Positions 1 to 7,446 are shown, counted from the stretch's first letter. The stretch: DNA of 32,458 bases from an uncultured Eubacteriales bacterium (GCA_949284175.1 CASDVE010000033.1:1-32458), one strand, 5' to 3'. A program made the numbers and translations. Notes: generated by a model from the letters alone, not told the origin.

Positions 1-103
1 ATCTGATGAAGGAAGAAAGCCTTCTTCTGTTATCTAATTTATAGAAACTTATTAACCAAGTAGTCTTGATTGACTACATCATTATTATACTAGGAGGAAG
101 AAG

Positions 104-607
104 ATGTTTCAAAAATTTTATCCAAGTGAAGATTGGGCATCTGTTTATGAAATTCCCTTTGAACAATATTATAAACAAGGATATCGAGGACTTTTATTTG
201 ATGTGGATAATACGTTAGTGACTCATGGAAGTCCAGCAGACCAACGGGCAAAAGAGTTATTCGGTCGCTTAAAACGAATTGGATATGAAGTTTGTTTAAT
301 ATCCAATAATAAAGAGCCAAGAGTTGCTAGTTTTAGCAAGGATGCCGGAATCGACTATTATATTTTTAAAGCGAATAAACCATCGGCTAAGGGATATTTA
401 CAGGGCATGGAGAAGATGGGAACAAATAAAAAAAATACCATTTTTATTGGAGATCAGATTTTTACCGATGTGTATGGAGCGAATAAGGTTGGAATAAAAA
501 GTATTCTTGTAAAACCGATTCATCCTAAAGAGGAAATCCAAATCGTATTAAAACGTTATCTGGAACGTATTGTATTAAGAGAATACAAAAGAAAGAAAAA
601 TAGATAA
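104..607 (+). CDS. yqeG: YqeG family HAD-IIIA phosphatase
   Basis: This is a 167-residue cytoplasmic phosphatase of the HAD superfamily, subclass IIIA, the family that includes Bacillus YqeG and phosphatidylglycerophosphate phosphatases. Motif I is FDVDNTLV with Asp33 (nucleophile) and Asp35 (acid/base). Motif II is ISNN near residues 66-69, motif III is the Lys of KPSAKGY near residue 92, and motif IV is IGDQIFTD with Asp117 and Asp122. The start ATG follows a strong AGGAGG at 92-97. The gene sits 14 bases ahead of aroE, a pairing also seen in Bacillus (yqeG-yqeH-aroE), so the two are probably cotranscribed. The family is clear. The physiological substrate is not proven by the sequence; PGP phosphatase activity in phospholipid synthesis is one possibility. 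Confidence 0.9.
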   Translation: MFQKFYPSEDWASVYEIPFEQYYKQGYRGLLFDVDNTLVTHGSPADQRAKELFGRLKRIGYEVCLISNNKEPRVASFSKDAGIDYYIFKANKPSAKGYLQGMEKMGTNKKNTIFIGDQIFTDVYGANKVGIKSILVKPIHPKEEIQIVLKRYLERIVLREYKRKKNR

Positions 608-621
608 GAAAGGGGAATTTT

Positions 622-1497
622 ATGGCAAAAACAATAACAGCAAAAACTGGTTTATTAGGGGTGCTTGGTTCACCAATTCGACATAGTCTTTCACCAGCTA
701 TGCACAACCTAGCATTAGAAGAGCTGGGGCTTGATTATGCCTATCTTGCGTTTGATGTAACAGAAGAACAGTTAAAACAAGCTCTTGATGGACTGAAACT
801 ATTGGGATTTTTAGGATGCAATCTTACGATGCCATTAAAGAAAAAGGCGGTAGAACTGTGTGATGAAGTATCAGAGGCGGTAAGAATTTCTCGTTCGGTC
901 AATACGATTGTTCATAAGAATGGCAAGCTGATAGGACATACAACGGATGGAACAGGATTTTTATGGGCAATGAGAGAAAACGGTCATGCTCTTATTGGAA
1001 AAAGTATCACCATTATGGGAGCGGGAGGAGCTTCTGTATCCATTGCCACACAAGGAGCTTTGGATGGAGTAAAAGAAATAACAATTTTTAATCGTTTAGG
1101 AGCGTCTTATGATGCTATGACAAAGATTGCGGAGCAATTAAATGAAAAGACGGCTTGTAGGGTTCGTGTACTCACACCAGATGATGATGAGCAGTTGCGA
1201 TATGAGATTAAAAAGAGTGATTGTCTTGTGAATGCCACCTCTCTTGGAATGGCACCAAAAGAGGATGCTTGTATTTTACCCGATTCCACATATTTTCATA
1301 AAGGGCTTGTTGTGGCAGATGTGGTGTATAATCCAAGAGAAACCAAGTTTATGAAACTTGCAAAAGCGTCTGGTGCCATCGTATATAACGGACTTGATAT
1401 GTTGCTATATCAAGGAGCAAAATCCTTTGAACTTTGGACAGGAAATAAAATGCCAGTGGAAGTGATTAAGGAAAAAATATTTGAGAAAGAGCGATAA
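622..1497 (+). CDS. aroE: Shikimate dehydrogenase (NADP+)
   Basis: This 291-residue enzyme reduces 3-dehydroshikimate to shikimate with NADPH, the fourth step of the chorismate pathway. The N-terminal substrate domain has the SLSP motif (residues 22-25), the catalytic Lys73 in NLTMPLKKK, and Asp109 in TDGTGF. The Rossmann domain carries the glycine-rich GAGGAS near residue 134, followed by NATSLGM and a C-terminal YQGAKSFELW helix with the conserved Gln. The length is normal for the family. It follows yqeG by 14 bases with an AAGGGG ribosome binding site. A rho-independent terminator begins within its last codons. A broader quinate/shikimate dehydrogenase specificity cannot be excluded by reading alone. 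Confidence 0.95.
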   Translation: MAKTITAKTGLLGVLGSPIRHSLSPAMHNLALEELGLDYAYLAFDVTEEQLKQALDGLKLLGFLGCNLTMPLKKKAVELCDEVSEAVRISRSVNTIVHKNGKLIGHTTDGTGFLWAMRENGHALIGKSITIMGAGGASVSIATQGALDGVKEITIFNRLGASYDAMTKIAEQLNEKTACRVRVLTPDDDEQLRYEIKKSDCLVNATSLGMAPKEDACILPDSTYFHKGLVVADVVYNPRETKFMKLAKASGAIVYNGLDMLLYQGAKSFELWTGNKMPVEVIKEKIFEKER

Positions 1498-1520
1498 AAA
1501 GTTCCGCTCTTTATACTTTT
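1486..1520 (+). terminator. Rho-independent terminator after aroE
   Basis: The 8-base stem AAAGAGCG (1486-1493) pairs with CGCTCTTT (1505-1512) around an 11-base loop, and a T-rich tract ending in seven T follows. The left arm overlaps the aroE stop codon, so translation and termination are tightly packed here. Confidence 0.75.
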
Positions 1521-1542
1521 TTTACCCGTCCTAAAAAAATAG

Positions 1543-1571
1543 TTGAAAAATCGTCGCTTTTAGTATAAAAT
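1543..1571 (+). promoter_or_regulatory. Probable sigma-A promoter of efp
   Basis: TTGAAA (1543-1548) and TAAAAT (1566-1571) are separated by 17 bases. They lie between the aroE terminator and the efp ribosome binding site AAGGAGG, consistent with efp being its own transcription unit. Confidence 0.55.
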
Positions 1572-1611
1572 ATAATAAGCTTATAGTGATTATTTAAGGA
1601 GGAATATCTTT

Positions 1612-2169
1612 ATGATATCAGCAGGTGAATTTAGAAATGGTGTTACCATCGAATATGAAGGAAACATCTATCAGATTATCGAATTCCAACACGTGAAACC
1701 AGGAAAAGGTGCAGCGTTCGTTCGTACAAAATTAAGAAATATTAAAAGTGGTGGTGTTGTAGAAAAAACTTTCCGCCCAACTGAAAAATGTCCTCAGGCT
1801 CATATCGAAAGAAAAGATATGCAGTATTTATATTCTGATGGAGATTTATTCCACTTTATGGATGTTGAAACATTCGATCAAATCGCATTAAATGCAGAAG
1901 CGATTGGCGATGCTTTAAAATTTGTAAAAGAAAATGAAATGGTGAAAACAGTTGCTCATGCAGGTGAAATCTTCACAGTTGAACCACCATTATTCGTAGA
2001 ATTACTCATTACAGAATGTGAACCAGGTGTAAAAGGTGATACAGCAACTGGTGCTACAAAACCATGTACAGTAGAAACAGGTGCAACAGTATACGTTCCT
2101 TTATTCGTAAATGAAGGAGATACAATTAAAATCGATACTCGTACAGGAGAATACTTATCAAGAGTATAA
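1612..2169 (+). CDS. efp: Translation elongation factor P
   Basis: This is a 185-residue EF-P, which binds between the P and E sites of the ribosome and relieves stalling at polyproline stretches. The N-terminal KOW-like domain contains [13 protein letters not shown], where Lys32 at the tip of the loop is the expected position of post-translational modification. The two OB-fold domains follow, ending in the conserved [17 protein letters not shown]. Length and ends are typical. No modification enzyme is visible in the window. In Bacillus efp directly precedes spoIIIAA; here more than 4 kb of other genes separate them. Confidence 0.97.
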   Translation: MISAGEFRNGVTIEYEGNIYQIIEFQHVKPGKGAAFVRTKLRNIKSGGVVEKTFRPTEKCPQAHIERKDMQYLYSDGDLFHFMDVETFDQIALNAEAIGDALKFVKENEMVKTVAHAGEIFTVEPPLFVELLITECEPGVKGDTATGATKPCTVETGATVYVPLFVNEGDTIKIDTRTGEYLSRV

Positions 2170-2170
2170 T

Positions 2171-2229
2171 CTTGTCGGGAAATCAGACAAGCATGAATCC
2201 ACGAAAATGGCTTATTTTCGTGGATTTTT
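2171..2229 (+). terminator. Terminator after efp
   Basis: A 13-base perfect stem, AATCCACGAAAAT (2196-2208) with ATTTTCGTGGATT (2214-2226), is followed by a T tract. A smaller CTTGTC/GACAAG stem-loop (2171-2191) lies just before it. Confidence 0.85.
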
Positions 2230-2332
2230 CTTTTGCGCAAAGACAACGAGCCATGCGAGAGCATGTATGCTCACATATGGCGACTGTCTGCGAACGTGAG
2301 AAGTTCGCAAAGCGTGTTTCTCATCGTTTTTA
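2230..2332. repeat. Dispersed structured repeat, copy A
   Basis: This is a roughly 100-base element that recurs at 25827-25876 (partial) and 28711-28801. It contains two hairpins. The first is a 15-base imperfect stem running from GCCATG near 2250 to ATATGGC near 2281, with GAGCAT/ATGCTC at its tip. The second is GCGAAC/GTTCGC at about 2290-2308. The right end, GTGTTTCTCATCGTTTT, is shared exactly with copy C. It starts directly at the end of the efp terminator. It has no coding appearance. It could be a REP-like or MITE-like element; no transposase is attached. Confidence 0.7.
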
Positions 2333-2485
2333 CGTGGAAGGTATAAGTCAAGCGGAAATGTGTATGTTAAAGAATAATAAATTTTTATATGTAAATAATA
2401 AATTATAATTTTTTATTATGATTATTTTGTGCTATGATGAAGGCAGAAAGAAAATAGCTTTTTCTTAGATGGAAAGGAGAATCAC
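2333..2485 (+). promoter_or_regulatory. AT-rich upstream region of the flavoprotein gene, with extended -10
   Basis: Together with the terminator and repeat A this fills the gene-free gap of about 315 bases. A TGCTATGAT extended -10 (TATGAT at 2433-2438) precedes the ribosome binding site AAAGGAG. The -35 is poor, and the region upstream is almost pure A/T (about 2375-2425), like an UP element. I see no other structure. Confidence 0.4.
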
Positions 2486-3403
2486 ATGATGTTTGACTTA
2501 GTTATTATTGGTGGAGGTCCAGCAGGAATTAGCAGTGCTATTTATGGGGCAAGTCGTGGACTAAAAACGTTAGTATTAGAGAAAAAAATGATCGGAGGCT
2601 TAATTGGTAGTGTTTCAACAGTTACCCATTATTCTGGAATTATAGAGGAAGAAACAGGAGAAAGTTTTGCAAAACGATTAAAGGCACAAGCAGAATCTGC
2701 TGGAGTTGCTATTATCATGGAACAGGTTGTGGACGTGGAGTTGGAAGGAAGAGTTAAAAAAATCCATACCGAGCAAAATACTTATGAGGCAAAGGCTGTG
2801 ATTATTGCCAATGGTACGATAAAAAGAATGCTTGGGATTCCAGGAGAAACGGAATTTGAAGGACGAGGAATCGGCTTAAACGCAACAAGAGATGCAGAAA
2901 AATATCGGGGAAAAGAAATCTTTGTTGTGGGAGGAGCGGATGGAGCGATAAAAGAAGCACTTTACCTATCACAATTTGCGAGTAAATTGACAATCATTCA
3001 CTTTGAAGATCAGCTTGGAGCAATTCAAGAATTTCAAGAAAAAATAAAACAAAGTAATAACATTTCCGTTATGCTTCACACAAGATTAGTGGCAGTAGAA
3101 GGAAATGACTGTGTTGATACATTGAAAATTCAAGATGAGCATACGAAAGATGTGAAAGTGATAAAAGCAAAAGGATGTGGAGTTTTTATCTATGCAGGCT
3201 CTACACCGGATACAGAGTTATATGATTTTCTGGATAAGAAAGAAGGATATCTTGTAACAAATGAGAAGATGGAAACGAAAATACAAGGCGTCTATGCCGT
3301 TGGGGACATTTGTGTAAAACAAGTAAGACAGGTGGCAACGGCAGTGGCAGATGGTGCAATCGCAGGAGTGAATGCAGCAAATTATAGTAAAAATTGGAAG
3401 TAA
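2486..3403 (+). CDS. Thioredoxin-reductase-like FAD/NAD(P) flavoprotein lacking the redox CxxC
   Basis: This is a 305-residue flavoprotein with the full TrxR fold: the FAD-binding GGGPAG (residues 9-14), a second nucleotide motif GGADGA (149-154) where TrxB usually has GGGDSA, and the C-terminal YAVGDI plus RQVATAVADGAIA that contact FAD. At the position of the redox-active CATC the protein reads NATR (132-135), so neither cysteine is present. It therefore cannot be an ordinary thioredoxin reductase. CxxC-less relatives include ferredoxin/flavodoxin-NADP reductases of the YumC type and NADH oxidase-like flavoproteins, so electron transfer to another acceptor is the likely role. It is monocistronic, with a terminator at 3436-3485. 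Annotation as trxB would be misleading. Confidence 0.85.
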   Translation: MMFDLVIIGGGPAGISSAIYGASRGLKTLVLEKKMIGGLIGSVSTVTHYSGIIEEETGESFAKRLKAQAESAGVAIIMEQVVDVELEGRVKKIHTEQNTYEAKAVIIANGTIKRMLGIPGETEFEGRGIGLNATRDAEKYRGKEIFVVGGADGAIKEALYLSQFASKLTIIHFEDQLGAIQEFQEKIKQSNNISVMLHTRLVAVEGNDCVDTLKIQDEHTKDVKVIKAKGCGVFIYAGSTPDTELYDFLDKKEGYLVTNEKMETKIQGVYAVGDICVKQVRQVATAVADGAIAGVNAANYSKNWK

Positions 3404-3435
3404 AAAGTAAGGTAAAATAGGAAAAAGTCCATAGG

Positions 3436-3490
3436 ATACCTCAAAAGGAGAGATGGTGAAGCACTAACAATTCCTTTTGGGGTATTTTTA
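3436..3490 (+). terminator. Terminator after the flavoprotein gene
   Basis: A 14-base stem, ATACCTCAAAAGGA (3436-3449) with TCCTTTTGGGGTAT (3472-3485), contains one G-U pair and has a 22-base loop. It is followed by TTTTTAT. Confidence 0.7.
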
Positions 3491-3523
3491 TAAAATAAAA
3501 TAGTTTGAAAAGGGGAAGAAGAT

Positions 3524-4069
3524 ATGGTATACGAAGAAAAAGAAATAGTATTAAAAAATGAGAAAAAAGCTATTTTTAGAAGTCCTGTTGCAGAGGATGC
3601 AAAAGATATGTTGGAATATTTAAAAACCTGTGCGGGAGAAACGGAGTTTTTGCTTCGGTATCCAGAAGAGTGTGATGCCACGGTGGAAGGAGAAGAAAAC
3701 TTTTTAAAAAGTATCAATGATTCTGAACATAGTATTATGATTGTTTGTTTCGTGGAAGGAGAGATGGCTGGCAATTGTCACCTTTCTTTTTATGCAGGAA
3801 TAAAAACAAAACATCGTGCCAACGTTGCCATTGCATTGAAAAAGAAATTTTGGGGAATGGGAATTGGAACAGCATTATTTCAAGAGATGATTCAAATTGC
3901 CAAAGAAAAAGACATTGCTCAGTTGGAGTTAACTGTGATAGAAGGAAATGAACGAGCAAAAGCTCTCTATGAAAAAATGGGATTTTCAGTTGTGGCAGAG
4001 CATCCAAATGCGATTCGTTTAAAGGATGGCACAATGTTAAAAGAATTTCTTATGATAAAAACATTATAA
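3524..4069 (+). CDS. GNAT family N-acetyltransferase
   Basis: This is a 181-residue GCN5-related acetyltransferase that transfers an acetyl group from acetyl-CoA to an amine. The acetyl-CoA pyrophosphate-binding motif A is visible as ALKKKFWGMGIGTALF (about residues 104-119). Motif B follows as ELTVIEGNERAKALYEKMGF, the usual C-terminal ending of the family. The start is preceded by AAGGGGAAG at a good distance. It is a stand-alone gene between two terminators. The substrate cannot be read; small molecules, antibiotics and protein N-termini are all possible for this family. Confidence 0.85.
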   Translation: MVYEEKEIVLKNEKKAIFRSPVAEDAKDMLEYLKTCAGETEFLLRYPEECDATVEGEENFLKSINDSEHSIMIVCFVEGEMAGNCHLSFYAGIKTKHRANVAIALKKKFWGMGIGTALFQEMIQIAKEKDIAQLELTVIEGNERAKALYEKMGFSVVAEHPNAIRLKDGTMLKEFLMIKTL

Positions 4070-4086
4070 AATAATAAAAGCCATAT

Positions 4087-4133
4087 AAAAAAGTCAATTG
4101 GATTTCTTTTATGAATATCCAGTTGATTTTTTT
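4087..4133 (+). terminator. Terminator after the GNAT gene
   Basis: A 17-base stem runs from AAAAAAGTCAATTGGAT (4087-4103) to its partner at 4117-4133 with G-U pairs. It ends in seven T. Confidence 0.8.
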
Positions 4134-4152
4134 ATGCTAAGGAAATGATATA

Positions 4153-4201
4153 TAACAGTATAAAACAGTTGACAACTGTTGTTTACTGTTATATACTGTT
4201 A
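4153..4201 (+). promoter_or_regulatory. Promoter with nested palindromic operators for the GntR-ABC operon
   Basis: TTGACA (4169-4174) and TATACT (4192-4197) are separated by exactly 17 bases. The -35 is embedded in a perfect palindrome, AACAGTTG-A-CAACTGTT (4164-4180). An outer inverted repeat, TAACAGTATA (4153-4162) with TATACTGTTA (4192-4201), brackets the promoter, and its right arm covers the -10. The ACAGT/ACTGT half-site recurs throughout. This is a strong candidate for the autoregulatory operator of the GntR protein encoded 20 bases downstream. Confidence 0.75.
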
Positions 4202-4221
4202 ATAGAAAGAGGAGGATAGCA

Positions 4222-4593
4222 ATGAAAATTATTATTAATGGATCTTCCATGGTGCCGATCTATGAACAGGTGATGGAACAGATCAAAGGGATGATACGAG
4301 ATGGAGAACTGAAGGAAAATGATGTGTTGCCATCTGTCCGAGCTCTTTCAAAGGAATTAAAAATTAGTGCTTTAACAGTAAAAAAGGCATATGATCATTT
4401 GGAAGAAGAAGGTTTTACAGTGACGGTTCATGGAAAAGGAACTTATGTAACAGCAACAAGTGTAGAGTTTTTATTGGAGGAACAAAAGAAAGAAGTAGAA
4501 CATGACTTAGAACTTGCCATCCAAAAAGGAAGAAGATATGGATTAAAGGACGAGGAGATAAGAGAGTTGTTTGAACTGATTATGGAGGGATAG
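4222..4593 (+). CDS. GntR family (YtrA-type) transcriptional regulator
   Basis: This is a 123-residue regulator with an N-terminal winged helix (about residues 8-78) showing PIYEQVMEQIK and the recognition region LPSVRALSKELKISALTVKKAYDHLEEEG. The C-terminal tail of about 40 residues is short and helical rather than a full ligand domain. That is the hallmark of the YtrA subfamily, which typically represses an adjacent ABC transporter operon. The gene is first of a three-gene operon with an ABC ATPase starting 3 bases after its stop. Autoregulation through the palindromes at 4153-4201 is likely. The ligand or signal is unknown; cell-envelope-active compounds are common inducers in this subfamily. 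Confidence 0.88.
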   Translation: MKIIINGSSMVPIYEQVMEQIKGMIRDGELKENDVLPSVRALSKELKISALTVKKAYDHLEEEGFTVTVHGKGTYVTATSVEFLLEEQKKEVEHDLELAIQKGRRYGLKDEEIRELFELIMEG

Positions 4594-4596
4594 CGT

Positions 4597-5448
4597 ATGT
4601 TAGAGGTTCAAGGTTTAAGAAAAGAATACAATGCGTTTACGCTGGATTGTACACTGGAAGTGAAACCAGGTTATGTGACAGGGCTTATTGGACAAAATGG
4701 AGCAGGGAAAAGCACCACATTTAAAGCGTTATTAGGATTGATTCATGCGGACGGCGGACAAGGAGAGATATTGGGAAAGGACATAAAGAGCATAACAGCA
4801 AAGGATAAACAAAAGATCGGCGTTGTGCTGTCAGATTCTGGATTCAGTGAATATCTATCCGTTCAAGATCTCGTGCCGATCTTAAAGGAACTGTATGAGG
4901 AATTTGATAAAAATGATTTCTTAAAGCAGTGTGAGAGATTTGGATTGCCGATGAAGAAGAAGTTAAAAACTTTTTCCACAGGTATGAAGGTGAAGTTAAA
5001 ACTTTTGGTGGCGATGAGCCACAATGCTTCTTTGCTTATTTTAGATGAGCCAACGGCAGGTCTCGATGTGATTGCAAGAAATGAAGTGCTTGAAATGTTG
5101 CGAGAGTTTATGGAACAGGGACAAGATCGGGCGATTTTAATCAGTTCCCATATCGCTACGGACTTAGAGAGCTTATGCGATGACTTCTATATGATACATG
5201 ATGGTAAAATTGTGGTGCACGAAGAAACGGATGTGTTGCTCAGCGACTATGCCATCTTAAAGGTGACAGAAGAGCAGTTTCAAACGTTGGAAAAACAGTA
5301 TCTCTTGCGGAAGAAAAAAGAGTATTATGGCTACGACTGTTTGACGAATCAAAAGCAATTTTTTATGGACAACTATAAAGATATTGTTGTGGAAAAGAGC
5401 GGAATTGATGAGTTTTTATGGATGATGATTCGAGGTGAACGGATATGA
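4597..5448 (+). CDS. ABC transporter ATP-binding protein
   Basis: This is a 283-residue ATPase subunit. Walker A is GQNGAGKST (residues 32-40), the signature is FSTGMKVKLKL (a variant of LSGGQ with Thr-Gly), Walker B is LLILDEPTAGLD, and the switch His is in ISSHIATDLE. It has the C-terminal extension of about 60 residues usual for exporters paired with YtrA-type regulators. The ATPase stop overlaps the permease start (ATGA), which indicates translational coupling. It probably powers export by, or sensing through, the permease encoded next. The substrate is unknown. Confidence 0.92.
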   Translation: MLEVQGLRKEYNAFTLDCTLEVKPGYVTGLIGQNGAGKSTTFKALLGLIHADGGQGEILGKDIKSITAKDKQKIGVVLSDSGFSEYLSVQDLVPILKELYEEFDKNDFLKQCERFGLPMKKKLKTFSTGMKVKLKLLVAMSHNASLLILDEPTAGLDVIARNEVLEMLREFMEQGQDRAILISSHIATDLESLCDDFYMIHDGKIVVHEETDVLLSDYAILKVTEEQFQTLEKQYLLRKKKEYYGYDCLTNQKQFFMDNYKDIVVEKSGIDEFLWMMIRGERI

Positions 5449-6089
5449 AAGGTTTATTGATCAAAGATTTTAAATTGCTGAAAAATCAGTTGACAATATT
5501 ATTTGTTATAGCAATAATTGCGGGTGTATTGGTAATAACCAATTATGATCCTTCCTTTATTATTGGATATTTAACGAGTGTGTATTCGATCTTTGTGCTT
5601 AGCACGATCAGTTATGATGAGCTTGACAATGGAAATGCGTTTTTATTCACACTGCCATTTTCAAGAAAACTCTATGTGGTGGAAAAATATATTTTTGGTA
5701 TCATCATGGGATTAATAGGATGGGCGTTGGCAACATTTGGAGGCGGTTTTTATCTCATGGTGAAGACAAACACATTTTCCATGCTGGAATGGTTCACAGT
5801 GGCTAGCAGTTGTGTCATCATTTTATTGTTCTGTTTAGCCATTATGATTCCATTTCAGTTAAAATTTGGGGCAGAAAAAGGAAGAATCGCACTGTTTGTT
5901 GTCGTGTTTGCATTAATTGGAATTAGTTCCTTAGTGCGGTTGCCGGATGGGGTAAAAGAGAGTTTTCTAAAACAAGTTAACATGTTATCCAATGGTGCGT
6001 TGATTGGAATTGGATTTTTGATTGCTTTTATCGTTCTTTTCCTTTCCATGGCGATCAGCATTAGGATTCAAGAGAAAAAAGAGTTCTAA
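5445..6089 (+). CDS. ABC-2 type transporter permease
   Basis: This is a 214-residue integral membrane protein with about six hydrophobic segments: near residues 14-34, 37-58, 80-105, 113-138, 145-160 and 184-206. The motif SYDELDNGNAFLFTLPFSRKLYVVEKYI after the second segment is typical of the ABC-2 permease family associated with GntR/YtrA operons. It overlaps the ATPase gene by 4 bases. It is half-sized, so the transporter is presumably a homodimer of this subunit with two ATPases. The transported compound cannot be inferred. Confidence 0.85.
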   Translation: MKGLLIKDFKLLKNQLTILFVIAIIAGVLVITNYDPSFIIGYLTSVYSIFVLSTISYDELDNGNAFLFTLPFSRKLYVVEKYIFGIIMGLIGWALATFGGGFYLMVKTNTFSMLEWFTVASSCVIILLFCLAIMIPFQLKFGAEKGRIALFVVVFALIGISSLVRLPDGVKESFLKQVNMLSNGALIGIGFLIAFIVLFLSMAISIRIQEKKEF

Positions 6090-6110
6090 AAAAGAAAAAG
6101 TTTTACAATA

Positions 6111-6155
6111 AAAAAGGAAGTATCATAGCTTTAAAAGTTATGGCACTTCCTTTTT
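6111..6155. terminator. Bidirectional terminator between convergent genes
   Basis: AAAAAGGAAGT (6111-6121) pairs with ACTTCCTTTTT (6145-6155), with a further partly paired CATA...TATG inside. A-run and T-run flanks make it usable from both strands. It serves the permease on + and the small gene on -. Confidence 0.8.
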
Positions 6156-6156
6156 C

Positions 6157-6354
6157 TTATGCTTTTCTCTGTTTTTTTAAGAGTTCCTCCAATGCTTCAT
6201 CGCTGACACTGATAAAAACGTCTTCCTCTTCTTCATTTAGTCCAAGATATTGTGCTAACGTTCTTGTATCATCGCTGAAATTCCACTTTGTAATATAGGA
6301 ATCAATTTCATCAAATTCAATTTCTCCAGCTAAATAGCGTTCTTTAAAATTCAT
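6157..6354 (-). CDS. Small acidic protein of unknown function
   Basis: This is a 65-residue protein starting MNFKERYLAGEIEFDEIDSY. The start is placed at 6354 because a good AAAGGAG lies 6 bases upstream; the longer reading to 6444 lacks a site and runs through the promoter. It is rich in Asp and Glu, has a YLGLNEEEEDVFI segment, and ends in a basic QRKA. I see no membrane segment or cysteine. It is the only protein-coding gene on the minus strand besides the Xre gene, and it lies back-to-back with spoIIIAA. I do not recognise the family with certainty; small proteins of this kind are common in Lachnospiraceae. Confidence 0.75.
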   Translation of the reverse strand: MNFKERYLAGEIEFDEIDSYITKWNFSDDTRTLAQYLGLNEEEEDVFISVSDEALEELLKKQRKA

Positions 6355-6382
6355 AAAAAGCTCCTTTCTATTAACTATATTT

Positions 6383-6391
6383 ATTATAGCA
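6383..6391 (-). promoter_or_regulatory. Extended -10 promoter of the small minus-strand gene
   Basis: Read on the minus strand, TGCTATAAT gives a perfect -10 with a TGN extension, about 30 bases ahead of the start at 6354. No good -35 is present, which is acceptable for an extended -10. Confidence 0.5.
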
Positions 6392-6465
6392 TATTTTTTG
6401 AACTTATTCATATATTGAAAAGAGAAAAAAGAAACTGATAACAAAAATAGGACAAGGAGGCTTGT

Positions 6466-7446
6466 ATGGACGAGAGAGAAACTTTGTTTTCGTGCTTTTC
6501 AGCCGAATTAAGAACCCCATTAAAGACATGGTTTCAAAAAGAGGAAGGAATGCAAGAGATTCGGCTTAGAGTGAATCGTCCTCTATCTATTCGATGGAAT
6601 GGGGAAGAATTTTTCATTGATGGACAAGGTCTTAGAGTAAAGGACATAGGGTTTGCCATGGTGGTGACAGAACAACAAATTGAAGACACGTTGTCCTATA
6701 TGAGTGATTATAGTTTATATGCCTATGAAGAAGAGATTCGGCAAGGGTATTTGACAACAAAGAATGGATGTAGAATTGGAATCTGTGGCAAGGTAGTATT
6801 AGAAGGTGGAAGAATAAAAACGATTCATCATATTTCTTCTTTGAATATTCGGTTTCCTCATGAGATCAAAGGATGTAGTGAAAAACTTCTACCTTATATT
6901 ATAGAGGGAGATAAAGTACATAATACGCTGATTATTTCGCCACCTATGTGTGGGAAAACAACCATTTTAAGAGATTTAATTCGACAAATTTCTAATGGAG
7001 CTTATGCTTTAGCAGGAAAAGCCTTAGGGAAAACAGTTGGAGTTGTGGATGAAAGAGGGGAAATCTGTGCGTGTCATCTTGGAGTGCCACAAAATGATAT
7101 TGGAATCAAAACGGATGTATTAGACGGATGCCCAAAAGTAGAGGGAATGATGATGCTTGTAAGAACTATGGCACCGGAAGTCATTGCTGTGGATGAGATT
7201 GGTTCAGAAGAGGAATTGCAAACAATGCGTTACAGCATGAATTGTGGATGCTCTATTTTGGCAACGGCTCATGGTGCTTCCATAGAGGAATTATTTAAGA
7301 AAAAGGTATTTTTAATGGGAAGAGAAGAAGGATTATTTAGTCGCTATATTGTATTGAGCAGAAGGCAAGGTGCAGGCACCATAGAAGGAGTTTTCGATGG
7401 GAAAGGAAATTGTATAAAAATACTTCAAAATGGAGGTAGAATATGA
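6466..7446 (+). CDS. spoIIIAA: Stage III sporulation protein AA (secretion ATPase)
   Basis: This 326-residue ATPase resembles type II/IV secretion motors and energises the SpoIIIA-SpoIIQ feeding-tube complex in the mother cell during engulfment. The N-terminal domain includes EIRLRVNRPL. The P-loop reads SPPMCGKTT (158-166), where Ser replaces the usual first Gly. Walker B is EVIAVDEIG with Asp243 and Glu244, and an ATAHG segment follows near residue 268. It is the first gene of an uninterrupted eight-gene operon and overlaps spoIIIAB by 4 bases. In relatives the operon is transcribed by mother-cell sigma-E. I could not identify a convincing sigma-E promoter. Confidence 0.95.
   Translation: MDERETLFSCFSAELRTPLKTWFQKEEGMQEIRLRVNRPLSIRWNGEEFFIDGQGLRVKDIGFAMVVTEQQIEDTLSYMSDYSLYAYEEEIRQGYLTTKNGCRIGICGKVVLEGGRIKTIHHISSLNIRFPHEIKGCSEKLLPYIIEGDKVHNTLIISPPMCGKTTILRDLIRQISNGAYALAGKALGKTVGVVDERGEICACHLGVPQNDIGIKTDVLDGCPKVEGMMMLVRTMAPEVIAVDEIGSEEELQTMRYSMNCGCSILATAHGASIEELFKKKVFLMGREEGLFSRYIVLSRRQGAGTIEGVFDGKGNCIKILQNGGRI

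Noticed and set aside
66..91. Promoter-like TTGATT...TATACT before yqeG
   Set aside because: The spacer is only 14 bases and the -10 abuts the ribosome binding site, so it would give almost no leader.
2111..2408. Two overlapping short + strand reading frames after efp (2111-2299 and 2172-2408)
   Set aside because: They run through the efp terminator and dispersed repeat A and have no ribosome binding site; the encoded sequences look like translated hairpins.
6405..6445. Sigma-E promoter for the spoIIIA operon (TCATATAT ... GATAACAA)
   Set aside because: The elements are about 21 bases apart, well beyond the usual 13-15, and the -10 is a poor match; expected on biological grounds but not supported by the sequence.
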